Shown one piece after another: positions 1 through 9,300 of a stretch of DNA of 38,384 bases. Every line of letters begins with the position of its first letter. Positions within the stretch are counted from its first letter, which is position 1. The notes under the pieces are model-generated. The model had not been told where the DNA came from and did not search any database. It saw only the letters and a program-made list of their open reading frames with translations. The DNA comes from an uncultured Chitinophagaceae bacterium (GTDB lineage Bacteria; Bacteroidota; Bacteroidia; Chitinophagales; Chitinophagaceae), in NCBI GenBank assembly GCA_946885665.1, contig CAMPGT010000007.1, forward strand, positions 1 through 38,384. Reading direction: 5' to 3'. Both the position numbers and the translations under genes were made by a program.

Positions 1-1245
1 CTCCAGGCTCAGTCCCAACGCGGTGCCAATGATTCCGCTTTCGCATAAAGGCGTGTTTCTTACACGCTCTTTTCCAAATTCATCAACAAAACCTTCTGTA
101 ATCTTAAAGGCACCGCCATACTCGGCAATATCCTGCCCCATCAGCACCAGGTTGTCGTGTGCGTGCATGGACTGATGCAGTCCTTCTTTCACCGCGTCGA
201 TGAAACGCAGTTCCGAAGCTCCGGCGCGCGACGGCAACACGCTGTTTTCGCGCACGGCAGCTTTTCGTGGCGCGTAGATATCCCTTAATTCTTTCGCAGT
301 GTCGGCAACAAATTCGGCACCTGCAAATCCTTCCTGCAACGCTCTTTCGATGTGTTCCTTTATTTCGGAATGTATCTGTGTCTTCAGGTCATCCGTCAAT
401 ATTCCCTCGCCCGCCAGGTAATTTTCATATTTCTCCACCGGGTCTTTCGTCTGCCATATCTCGAATAAATACTTGGGTATATATTTTGTACCGCTTGCCT
501 CTTCATGCCCACGCATCCGGAAGGTGGTACATTCTACCAGGTAAGGTTTCTGCTTGTTGACACAATATTCCCGCACGCCTTTGATGGTGTCGTAAACAGA
601 CAGCAGGTTGTTGCCATCAATTTTCACTCCTTCAATGCCGTAGCCAATGGCCTTGTTCACCAAACTGTCGCATCGGTATTGCTCGTCCGAAGGGGTGCTT
701 AATGCATAGCCGTTATTCTCGATCACAAAAATCACGGGCAGGTCCCAAACAGCCGCGATGTTCACTGCCTCATGAAAATCGCCCTCGCTGGTTCCCCCTT
801 CTCCGGTAAAAACCACTGATACTTTTTTTTCGTCTCTTAAACGGCTGGCCAGCGCTATACCGGCGGCAACCGACAACTGCGGTCCCAGATGAGAGATCAT
901 GCCGCAGATATGGTAATCGCGGTTGCCAAAATGAAAACTTCTTTCCCTGCCGTTGCTGTAACCGTCTTCCTGGCCCTGCCATTGCTTCACGAGTTTACCG
1001 AGCGGCATGTTGCGGGTGGTAAATACACCAAGATTGCGATGGAGCGGGAGTATCCATTCATTTTCATCAAGTGCAAGTGTAACCCCGGTGGCGATCGCTT
1101 CCTGGCCGATGCCGCTGAACCATTTGCTGATCTTTCCCTGTCTTAACAGGAGAAGCATTTTTTCCTCGATCAGCCTGGGCAGTAAAATAGATTTGTAAAA
1201 ATGAAGAAGTTGCCCGTCAGACAGATCTTTTCGGTCGAAATACAT
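1..1245 (-). CDS. 2-oxoacid (branched-chain type) dehydrogenase E1, fused alpha and beta subunits, partial
   Basis: The first 415 codons are present, starting at the ATG at 1245-1243; the gene runs off the left edge. Residues about 15-330 form a thiamine-diphosphate E1 alpha domain, with the cofactor motif starting GEGGTSEGDF and ending near IENN. After a linker, the start of the transketolase-like beta domain is visible (DNLVLMGQDIAEYGG, then FVDEFGKERVRNTPLCESGI). E1 alpha and beta are therefore fused, a common form in Bacteroidota; full proteins of this type are usually about 650-700 residues. The expected role is oxidative decarboxylation of pyruvate or branched-chain 2-oxoacids with lipoylated E2. 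Only 24 bases separate it from the M16 peptidase gene upstream, so it may be the last visible gene of that operon. Exact substrate cannot be read from the sequence. Confidence 0.9.
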   Translation of the reverse strand, partial: MYFDRKDLSDGQLLHFYKSILLPRLIEEKMLLLLRQGKISKWFSGIGQEAIATGVTLALDENEWILPLHRNLGVFTTRNMPLGKLVKQWQGQEDGYSNGRERSFHFGNRDYHICGMISHLGPQLSVAAGIALASRLRDEKKVSVVFTGEGGTSEGDFHEAVNIAAVWDLPVIFVIENNGYALSTPSDEQYRCDSLVNKAIGYGIEGVKIDGNNLLSVYDTIKGVREYCVNKQKPYLVECTTFRMRGHEEASGTKYIPKYLFEIWQTKDPVEKYENYLAGEGILTDDLKTQIHSEIKEHIERALQEGFAGAEFVADTAKELRDIYAPRKAAVRENSVLPSRAGASELRFIDAVKEGLHQSMHAHDNLVLMGQDIAEYGGAFKITEGFVDEFGKERVRNTPLCESGIIGTALGLSLE

Positions 1246-1269
1246 AGCAGCGATTCTTGAGTGCTGAAT

Positions 1270-2586
1270 TTAGATCACAACCAGCTCATAAAATTCATCC
1301 GGCACAAGATATTTTTTTGCGAGCGTCTGCAATTCTTCTGCAGTTACCGATTTAATGGTTTGAATGGCGCTGTAGAAATAATTCTCATCCAGATTGTTCA
1401 GGATTAGATTCTTCCATCGTCCCAAAACCTGGAACGGTCCGTCGAGCTCACCGAGGATCGTTCCTATCATGAAATTCCTCGTCATCCTCAATTCTTCTTC
1501 GTCAATAATCTCATCACGCAGCAGTTCCATCTCCGCATAAACCTCGCGAACGGTCGCGTCGCTTACATCCCTGCCCGCCTCGGTGCTGATGAGCCAGCCG
1601 CTTTGATGCACATGATTGAGCAGGTAACTGTAAATGCCGTAGGTGTACCCTTTGTCTTCACGAATATTTGCCATCAGGCGCGAACCGAAAAATCCGCCAT
1701 AGATATTGTTCAGCACCATTACTTTTTGAAAATCGGGATGGTGCCTGTTCGGAAATTGTCGCGCAATGCGTATCGCCGCCTGCACCCCTGCTTCGTCGTT
1801 CAGCAGTTTTGATTTTTTTTGCGACGACGGAGCAAAATCGTAATGGATATTTTTATCGGCGCCGCGATGGTTCTTTAAGGGAAGCTTTCCAAATTCCTGC
1901 TCGAGCATTTCGAGGATGCCGCCGGGCAGCTTGCCCGCCACAAAGATCACACAGTGGCCGTTGCGGTAATAGCTGTCGAAAAATTCAAGCAGGTCTTCCC
2001 GATGTAAAGCGCTGTAATTTTCATGGTTCGAGTATTTTCCGTAGGGATGATTTTCGCCAAAAAGATGTGCATCTATCAATCGCGATGCAACGAATTCGCA
2101 TTTCTGCAGATTCACCTCGAGCTTTTGCTTCGAATTCTGAATATAAATTTCCAGTTCCTTCTGAGGGAATATGCTGTCGGCGATTATTTCGGCCACCACC
2201 GGCACCAGTTGCTTCACATGCTTGTTGAGGCAGTGAACCACTATTTCGGACGTTTCATTGTAACAATGCCTGCTTAGGTACGAACCATAGAACTCGAAGT
2301 GGTCGTTCAGCTCGAACGCCGACAGCCGCGACGTACCATTCTTAAGCATGTGGTTCGTGGCCGCTGCCACTGTTTTCTTTTTCTCGAAACAGTTGCCGGC
2401 GTAAAACACCCAGTCTATCATCATCGTGTCTTCCGTTCCCATATTCATCATGTACACTTCAACACCGTTTGAAAGCGTATGTACAGATGAAGGTGGCAGC
2501 TTAACCTCAAATTCCACAGGGTCCTTAATAGTCGGGGCCTTCGCCCGCACGAGCTTATTCAGCCGGCTCTCATCAGTTTTTATCAT
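1270..2586 (-). CDS. M16 family peptidase-like protein, non-catalytic subunit
   Basis: 438 residues with the two-lobed M16 (insulinase/pitrilysin) fold. At the place of the HxxEH zinc site (residues about 75-84) it reads AAATNHMLKN, so the zinc ligands are missing. It keeps the other half of the active site, the Arg/Tyr segment (residues 298-320, with R303 and the pair Y314/Y316 in GYTYG). This is the usual division in two-protein M16 peptidases, in which one subunit binds zinc and the other gives the substrate-binding Arg-Tyr. Its ATG shares one base with the stop of the upstream catalytic M16 gene (TGATG), which suggests translational coupling and a stoichiometric complex. No clear signal peptide is seen. 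Confidence 0.9.
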   Translation of the reverse strand: MIKTDESRLNKLVRAKAPTIKDPVEFEVKLPPSSVHTLSNGVEVYMMNMGTEDTMMIDWVFYAGNCFEKKKTVAAATNHMLKNGTSRLSAFELNDHFEFYGSYLSRHCYNETSEIVVHCLNKHVKQLVPVVAEIIADSIFPQKELEIYIQNSKQKLEVNLQKCEFVASRLIDAHLFGENHPYGKYSNHENYSALHREDLLEFFDSYYRNGHCVIFVAGKLPGGILEMLEQEFGKLPLKNHRGADKNIHYDFAPSSQKKSKLLNDEAGVQAAIRIARQFPNRHHPDFQKVMVLNNIYGGFFGSRLMANIREDKGYTYGIYSYLLNHVHQSGWLISTEAGRDVSDATVREVYAEMELLRDEIIDEEELRMTRNFMIGTILGELDGPFQVLGRWKNLILNNLDENYFYSAIQTIKSVTAEELQTLAKKYLVPDEFYELVVI

Positions 2587-3824
2587 CAGTTTTCGCTATA
2601 ATAATAAAGTGTGTTCGAATTGTTTTCGTCGAAAATTTTTCCGCTGTATTGCAGGATGTCGCCCGAGGTTACGGCAAAATATTTTTCGCGGTCCTTGTTG
2701 AACAGGGCCGCATCGCCCAGTAGTTCATAAAACGCAAGGTTGTTTGCCCTCGTCATCACGCTCATGTCTTCAAAGGCAATCGCGGATTCCGTTTTATTCT
2801 TGATCTTCTCCAGTTCTTTTTCCGAGATCTCCTTCGTCATCAATTGTGCAATCTCTTCCTGCACCGCTTTTTCGGCGTCCTCCATCTTGACGCCTTTCAC
2901 CAGCTTGCCTTCAAAGGCAAGAAGGCCCTTGTCAATCGTTCCAAACTGGTAACATTCAACGTTGCTGAACAATTGCTTTTCTTTCACGAGCCGTTGGAAA
3001 AGTCTTGACGAACTGCCCCCGCCCAGTACTTCCGTGATCAGGTCGGCAACATAATATCCGTGATCGAGCCGGCCGTCCATGTGCCAGCATTTATACAGGG
3101 CATCCAGCGGCACGTCTGCTCTCACCTCCAATTTGCGGGGCGCCTGTTGAGGAGGTTCAGCCAAAATGTTCCTGTTATATTTCGTACCTGCGGGGATGTC
3201 GCCGAACCATTTTTCAACGAGCGTTTTCACCTGTGCGGTTTTTACATTCCCGGCCACTACCAGTATCGCATTAATAGGCGTATAGTGTTTGTAAAAGAAG
3301 TTCTTTACATCGCGCAGCGCGGCGTTTTCAATGTGGCTCAGTTCCTTGCCAATCGTCATCCACTTATAGGGATGTACCTTGTAAGCCATTTCCCGCAGCC
3401 TGAACCACACGTCGCCATACGGCTTGTTGATGTAATGCTCCTTGAACTCTTCGGCAACAACCTTTCGCTGCACGTCGAGGCTTTTTTCGTTAAATGCCAG
3501 CGAAAGCATCCTGTCGCTTTCGAGCCACAGGGCGGTTTCCAAATTTTCGGCAGGCAGTTGAATATAGTAGTTGGTTACATCGTTGCTGGTGTAGGCATTG
3601 TTCTCGCCGCCGGCCATGTTCAGCGGCGTTTCGAAGTCGGTGATGTTGAGGCTCCCGCCAAACATCAGGTGCTCAAAAAGGTGTGCAAAGCCTGTTTTAT
3701 CGGGGTCCTCATCCCTTGCGCCGACGTCGTACATTACATTCACCACGGCCATCGGGGTGGAGGCGTCCTCATGAACGATCACCCGCAGCCCGTTATCCAT
3801 TGTAAAACGGTTAAATTCTAGCAT
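2586..3824 (-). CDS. M16 family zinc metallopeptidase, catalytic subunit
   Basis: 412 residues. The inverted zinc motif HLFEH is at residues 48-52, and the third ligand lies in VVAEEF around E125-E126, about 75 residues later as in the family. Start ATG at 3824-3822. No signal peptide is obvious (it begins MLEFNRFTMDNG), so location is uncertain; such pairs are often peripheral or periplasmic. The gene overlaps the zinc-less partner by one base and follows the aspartyl protease gene by 23 bases. A near-match -7 element (TTAATTTGC) lies just upstream in that gap, so it may also have its own promoter. Expected role is degradation of small unfolded or imported peptides; substrate unknown. Confidence 0.93.
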   Translation of the reverse strand: MLEFNRFTMDNGLRVIVHEDASTPMAVVNVMYDVGARDEDPDKTGFAHLFEHLMFGGSLNITDFETPLNMAGGENNAYTSNDVTNYYIQLPAENLETALWLESDRMLSLAFNEKSLDVQRKVVAEEFKEHYINKPYGDVWFRLREMAYKVHPYKWMTIGKELSHIENAALRDVKNFFYKHYTPINAILVVAGNVKTAQVKTLVEKWFGDIPAGTKYNRNILAEPPQQAPRKLEVRADVPLDALYKCWHMDGRLDHGYYVADLITEVLGGGSSSRLFQRLVKEKQLFSNVECYQFGTIDKGLLAFEGKLVKGVKMEDAEKAVQEEIAQLMTKEISEKELEKIKNKTESAIAFEDMSVMTRANNLAFYELLGDAALFNKDREKYFAVTSGDILQYSGKIFDENNSNTLYYYSEN

Positions 3825-3847
3825 AAGGGCTGCAAATTAACCATAAA

Positions 3848-5041
3848 TTATTTCATCAGGTTCAGTACGCGCATCGTCAGTACTATCGGCTCTCCTTTTC
3901 TGTAAATCAATATCTTGACCCTTTCGCCGGGATTTTGCATGAGGTTCTTATACGTTTGGATGTTCTGCGTAAAGTTATTCTTAACGGCCATGATGATGTC
4001 TTCTTCCTGGAAGCCTGCTTTCTCTGCGGGCGATCCCTCCATCACGTCGAGCACCTTTATTACGCCGTCCACATAATACATGCCGAGGCCCGTATAGGAG
4101 TAATCGAACTGTTCCCTGAAATGGGAGTTGGGTGTGAGGTAGATTTCCTTTTTTTCGTAGTTGATGATGAGGTTGAACCTCCTGAGCAGGTCGTTGCCAA
4201 TGAGGCCGCCGAGATAAGGATAGGAGGTGATGTTGTATTCATCATCGAAAATATAAGTGGGAACGTTCCTGAATTTGTAAGGACCCAGCCTTACCCATCT
4301 GATGACGCCCTGTTTCATGAGCGCCTTTCCACCCAGCCCCTCCGCCTGCGAGGTGTACCAGTTTGTTTTGGAACGCAGCAGCGAACTGTCTTCGATAAAA
4401 TCGGAGGAGAGCAGCAGGCACATGCCGGCACCCGTGTCGAAGTAAAACCTCGCGCCTACTTCAAATTCGTCTTTCACCACGGCAGAAGTTACGGGGATGC
4501 TCACCATCACCGGCCTCAACAGGAAACCGCCACGCGGGTACTTCACAGTGCCACGTGTATGCACGTAAATCTTCATGCTGTCGTAATTGATACGCACGAT
4601 GTACCGCGACAAAAAGCTGAATCCGACAATGCCGTCGATCTTTTCGCCATAAACGCTCGACAACACCGCATAGTCGTTGATGTGAAAATTGAGGCTGTCG
4701 ACCGTTAACCCCGGTAAATTGAGTGAATGGTTGTAGGCAAACCTAACTTTCCTGATGCCGGCGATGCCCCTGATGGTGCGGTCGCTCTGTTGCGTTTTTA
4801 CACCGAGGCTGACGACTGTACTCGAGTCGAGCGAGATGCCACCGCTGCCCGTATCCAGAATGAAATTGAGCGAATCGCTGTAATTGCTCACAGTTGCCTT
4901 CATGATGATAATGCCCCCTGTAAGCATCCGGAATGGAAACCCGGTGATGAACTGCGAAGGTGATGGGACGAATTCTTCCTGCGCCTTTGCGGCAACTGCA
5001 CAGAAGACAAATACTATTGCCAGTATCCTTTTTAATGGCAT
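3848..5041 (-). CDS. Secreted retropepsin-like aspartyl protease with C-terminal PDZ domain
   Basis: 397 residues. A signal peptide is visible (MPLKRILAIVFVFCAVAAKA, cleavage likely after about residue 20). Two aspartyl-protease half domains follow, with DTG at D63 (ILDTGSGG) and D202 (YFDTGAGM), so both catalytic Asp are within one chain. A PDZ domain fills about residues 315-397 (GVIKVLDVMEGSPAEKAGFQ is its ligand-groove region). The expected place is the periplasm or outer surface. It is the first gene of a minus-strand cluster with two M16 peptidase genes, so a joint role in peptide or protein turnover is plausible but not shown. It is divergent from mqnC, with 99 bases between. Confidence 0.9.
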   Translation of the reverse strand: MPLKRILAIVFVFCAVAAKAQEEFVPSPSQFITGFPFRMLTGGIIIMKATVSNYSDSLNFILDTGSGGISLDSSTVVSLGVKTQQSDRTIRGIAGIRKVRFAYNHSLNLPGLTVDSLNFHINDYAVLSSVYGEKIDGIVGFSFLSRYIVRINYDSMKIYVHTRGTVKYPRGGFLLRPVMVSIPVTSAVVKDEFEVGARFYFDTGAGMCLLLSSDFIEDSSLLRSKTNWYTSQAEGLGGKALMKQGVIRWVRLGPYKFRNVPTYIFDDEYNITSYPYLGGLIGNDLLRRFNLIINYEKKEIYLTPNSHFREQFDYSYTGLGMYYVDGVIKVLDVMEGSPAEKAGFQEEDIIMAVKNNFTQNIQTYKNLMQNPGERVKILIYRKGEPIVLTMRVLNLMK

Positions 5042-5115
5042 TCATCAAGTTTTGGCCCTCTTAAGTTAATTCATTTGCGCGATGTTATTTCACCGCCGGT
5101 ATAAATCGCCTTTAT

Positions 5116-5123
5116 TACTTTTG
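5116..5123 (+). promoter_or_regulatory. Bacteroidota -7 promoter element of mqnC
   Basis: Exact TAnnTTTG match (TACTTTTG, followed by C), 17 bases before the mqnC ATG. No convincing -33 TTTG at normal spacing. Confidence 0.6.
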
Positions 5124-5140
5124 CAGGGAATTTTTGAAGA

Positions 5141-6265
5141 ATGAAACTGGAGGAACTATATCAGCGTGCATTGGATCTCGAATTTCTTACGGAAGATGAA
5201 GGAATGTTCGTTTTCGGGCACGCCCCGCTCGCCGAGCTGATGTTTGTTGCAGACGAACTACGAAAAAAGCAGGTTCCGCACGGCAAGGTTACCTGGATCA
5301 TCGATCGAAATGTCAATACGACCAACGTATGCATTGCGAACTGCAAATTCTGCAACTTTTACAGGGTGCCCGGCCATGCGGAGGCTTATATCACCGATAT
5401 TGACACGTACAAGAGAAAAATAGAGGAAACTTTCCGGTATGGGGGCGAACAATTGCTGCTGCAGGGCGGCCATCACCCTGAGTTGGGTCTTTCGTTTTAC
5501 ACCACCCTCTTCAGGGAGCTCAAAGAGCTTTACCCCACGTTGAAGCTGCATGCATTGGGCCCGCCGGAGGTGGCCCACATTACGAAACTTGAAAAGTCAA
5601 CGCACGCGGAAGTGCTGGCCGCCCTGAAAGCCTCGGGGCTCGACTCACTCCCCGGCGCAGGCGCCGAAATCCTGACCGACCGCGTCCGCAGGCTCATTTC
5701 GAAGGGCAAATGCGGTTCCCAGGAGTGGCTGGACATCATGCATGAGGCTCATAAACAGGGCCTTACCACTTCCGCAACGATGATGTTCGGTCATGTTGAA
5801 ACGGTACGCGAGCGATTCGAGCATCTCGTTAAGCTTCGCGAAGTACAGGCGAAAAAACCGGCCGGTGCAAAAGGCTTCCTGGCATTCATCCCCTGGACCT
5901 TCCAGGACGTGGATACGCTGCTGGCGAGGATCCGTGGGGTTCATAACCTCACCACGCCCGAAGAATACATCCGCATGATAGCCATCAGCCGCATTATGCT
6001 GCCCAATGTCAAAAACATCCAGGCATCGTGGCTCACCGTTGGAAAACAAACGGCGCAGCTTTGCCTGCAGGCCGGCGCCAACGACTTCGGCTCGATCATG
6101 ATAGAAGAAAACGTGGTAAGCGCGGCGGGCGCACCCCACCGTTTCACCTACAAAAGCATCCAGGGAGCCATTCGCGAAGCAGGCTTCGAGCCACAGCTCA
6201 GGAACCAGCAATATGAATTCCGCGAAATTCCCGAATTGATTGAGGAACAATTAATTGATTATTGA
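5141..6265 (+). CDS. mqnC: Cyclic dehypoxanthinyl futalosine synthase (menaquinone synthesis)
   Basis: 374 residues, normal length for MqnC. This is a radical SAM enzyme of the futalosine route that cyclises dehypoxanthine futalosine. The 4Fe-4S/SAM motif CX3CX2C is C64-x3-C68-x2-C71 within NVCIANCKFCNFYR, preceded by WIIDRNVNTTN, a signature of MqnC and its relatives. The ALGPPEVAHI and LPGAGAEIL segments are also typical. MqnE is the closest alternative, but length and the DRN(V/I)N lead-in favour MqnC. Start is the ATG 17 bases after a -7 element. The presence implies that this organism makes menaquinone through futalosine; the other mqn genes are not in this window. Confidence 0.9.
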   Translation: MKLEELYQRALDLEFLTEDEGMFVFGHAPLAELMFVADELRKKQVPHGKVTWIIDRNVNTTNVCIANCKFCNFYRVPGHAEAYITDIDTYKRKIEETFRYGGEQLLLQGGHHPELGLSFYTTLFRELKELYPTLKLHALGPPEVAHITKLEKSTHAEVLAALKASGLDSLPGAGAEILTDRVRRLISKGKCGSQEWLDIMHEAHKQGLTTSATMMFGHVETVRERFEHLVKLREVQAKKPAGAKGFLAFIPWTFQDVDTLLARIRGVHNLTTPEEYIRMIAISRIMLPNVKNIQASWLTVGKQTAQLCLQAGANDFGSIMIEENVVSAAGAPHRFTYKSIQGAIREAGFEPQLRNQQYEFREIPELIEEQLIDY

Positions 6266-6350
6266 TAAAAAAATCATTTTGTAAGTGTTTTCCCTGCAAT
6301 ACAAAGCAGGCATTGGGAGTTATAGTCTGAGTAAATCCTATCGATAGACC

Positions 6351-9300
6351 ATGACTACCCCTTTCCGGAAACTTATCCGTATCGCGATCGTTCTCATCTC
6401 TCTCACCATTCTGTTTAACTTTTTCGGGTATTACCTGATCCGGTCGAAATCAGAAGAAAATGAGAAGATGTCCGTGATGGTCAACTTCGCTGCCCGGCAA
6501 AGAATGCTCAGCCAAACGATCGTCAAGGATGCCTTTATGATCCTTTCGATAAAGGGGAACGATAAGGGCCGCGAAAAAGTCAGGAACAACCTGAAAAACG
6601 ACCTTGTCGAATTCAACAACAACAATAAATTCCTTAGAGGTGAAATTTCGTTTCCCAACATCGAACCTACGCCTAACAGCTTTGAGGTCAACAACATACT
6701 TGCCAAGCTCGACACCTATGTAAAAAGCATGGTAGCCACGGGAAGAGAGATTGCCGGTGAAGATTCGGTGCTCCTCACCGTTAACCGCGACATCTACATG
6801 CGTCAACTGATGTACAACGAATCGCGGTTCACTCCGCTGATGGAGGAACTCAACACAACGCTGGTGAGCACCATGGATGAGAAGGCCAAAGAAGCAAACA
6901 CCATCAATACCACCAAGCTTGTTTCTCTCGTCATCGCCCTCGTTTTCCTGGCCATCCTGGTGCTCGAACCCCTGTTCAGGGAAAATTTTCGCAACCTTAA
7001 GGATCTGCAGGATGCACGCAACAACCTGCTGACAGAACAAAAATATCTTTCTTCAATACTGAGTTCGCAAACCAACTACGTGGTGCGGATAGACAGGCAG
7101 GGGACTATTACCTATGCCAATGCTGAGTTTCTGAAAATCGTTTCCCTCACCAGCGAACAACTGCAATACACGCCTTTTTATGATTTGTTGTATCCGAAGG
7201 ATGCGGTCAGGTGCACGCAAATTGCCGCCGAAAGCTGGAAGAACCCCGGCGTGCGGTATAAAATATTGATCCGGAAGCCCATCAACGACGGAAGGGATTA
7301 TTTATGGACCGAATGGGAGTTTATCAGCCTGCAAAACGATCACGGCGAAGTGTCGGAGATCCAGGGCATCGGCATTAACGTAAGCGATAAGATACTTGCC
7401 GAGCAATCCAGGAAAGAAGCGGAAAATGCTTTGCTGGAAAGCGAAAAAAGATTCAGGCTGCTGGCCGAAAACTCGGACGATATTATTTCTGAACATGAAC
7501 CCGACGGAACCGTGAGATACATCACTCCCTCGGTTGAAAAGGTGCTGGGATATGTGAAGGAAGACATCATCGGCAGGCAGTTCCTTGATTTTGTGCATGC
7601 CGACGACATCCGGAATTACGCAGCGAGGCAAAATCTCAAAACGCTTAAGGAAGCGGATGCGCTCACCCTTTCATACCGCATACAGAACAAGCAGGAAGAG
7701 TTCATTTGGCTGGAAACGATTGCCAAGCCGATGAAGCAGAACGGCGAGATCGTGAAGTTCATCTGTACATCCAGGAATATTACAGAACGTAAAAGGGTAG
7801 AAGCCGAGCGGGAACAGTTGCTCGCCGAAATGAAACAGTCCGAGCAATTGCTGAGAACCGTGATTAATTCTACACCCGATTGGATATACATCAAAGATCT
7901 TGGGCACCGTTACCTGCTGGTGAACCAGGCATTTGGCGACAGCATGCATCTGCCTCCGCAGGAGTTTGTTGGTAAAAACGATCTTGAGATCGGGTTCCCG
8001 GAGGAAATTGTAAAGGGCGACCCGCTAAAGGGCATACGGGGATTTTGGTCGGATGACCGTGAAGTGATCAACACCGGTAAATCGAAATTCATCATGGAAG
8101 AACCGTCCATCATCGACGGCAAACCGCAGGTGATGAGTACGGTAAAGGTTCCACTGGTCGACTCAGAAGGATTTGTGTGGGGCGTGCTGGGATTTGTGCA
8201 CAACATTACCGAGCTCAAAAAAACTGAAGAAAACTTACGTAAAAAAGACCAGTTGCTGCAGGCCGTTGCGGAGGCCACCCATCAGCTCATCATCAACAAC
8301 AACCTCGAGGACGCGATCGGTGAGGCCATACAATTGCTGGGAATTAAGATGAACGTGAACATCGTCAACGTCTTTAAAAATTTTGTTGAACCGGCAAGCA
8401 AGAAAATTTACACCAATGAACTCGTGCATTGGGAAAGTTCGACCGGGGAACTGATATCGAATCATCCTGAAAGACAAAGCAAGTTGCTGTCAGACGATTC
8501 TGAACTTGTTCAAACGTTGCGAAAGGAAGATATCTTCTGCGGAAATACCCACGATCTTACAGACGAAGTATTAAAGCGGGAGCTTATTGAATGGGATATA
8601 AAATCACTTTCCGCAATTCCTATCTTCACACTCAATCACTTTTGGGGATTCGTATGTTTTTGCGACTGTGAATCGGAACGCGAGTGGACCATCACCGAAT
8701 TTTCCATTTTGCAATCATTCGCTTCTACGCTTGCGGCGGCTATCGAACGAAAACAGATGGAGCAGGAACTGGTGCTTGCCAAAGACATCGCCGAAAAAGC
8801 CAGCACCACAAAAAGTGAGTTCATGGCCAACATGAGCCACGAATTAAGAACTCCGATGAACGGGATTATCGGGTTTACCGACCTGGTGCTGACCACCGAG
8901 CTGCAGAAATCGCAACGCGACTACCTGAGCAACGTTAAAAAATCGGCCTACGGCCTGCTCGAAATCATCAACGACATCCTCGACTTCTCGAAGATCGAGG
9001 CAGGAAAACTGTTCATTGACAACATCTCGTTGCGGCTCGATGAACTGGTAGAGGAAACCGTTGATATACTTACCGTGAAGGCATTCGAGAAAAACCTCGA
9101 AATGATCTGCCACATAGACCCCAGCCTGCCTTCCCAATTTTCAGGCGACCCCGTAAGGATAAGGCAGGTGCTGGTGAACCTGCTCGGCAACGCCATCAAG
9201 TTCACACAACAGGGAGAAATACTCGTTTCGGTAATTCCGGCGGGCAGGATATACAACAAGTTCAATAAGCAGTATCTCGATATCGAGATCACCGTTAAGG

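Noticed and set aside
3935..4708. Long plus-strand open frame inside the aspartyl protease gene
   Set aside because: Antisense frame of a well-supported gene; its composition (many His and Arg) and lack of motifs mark it as a shadow.
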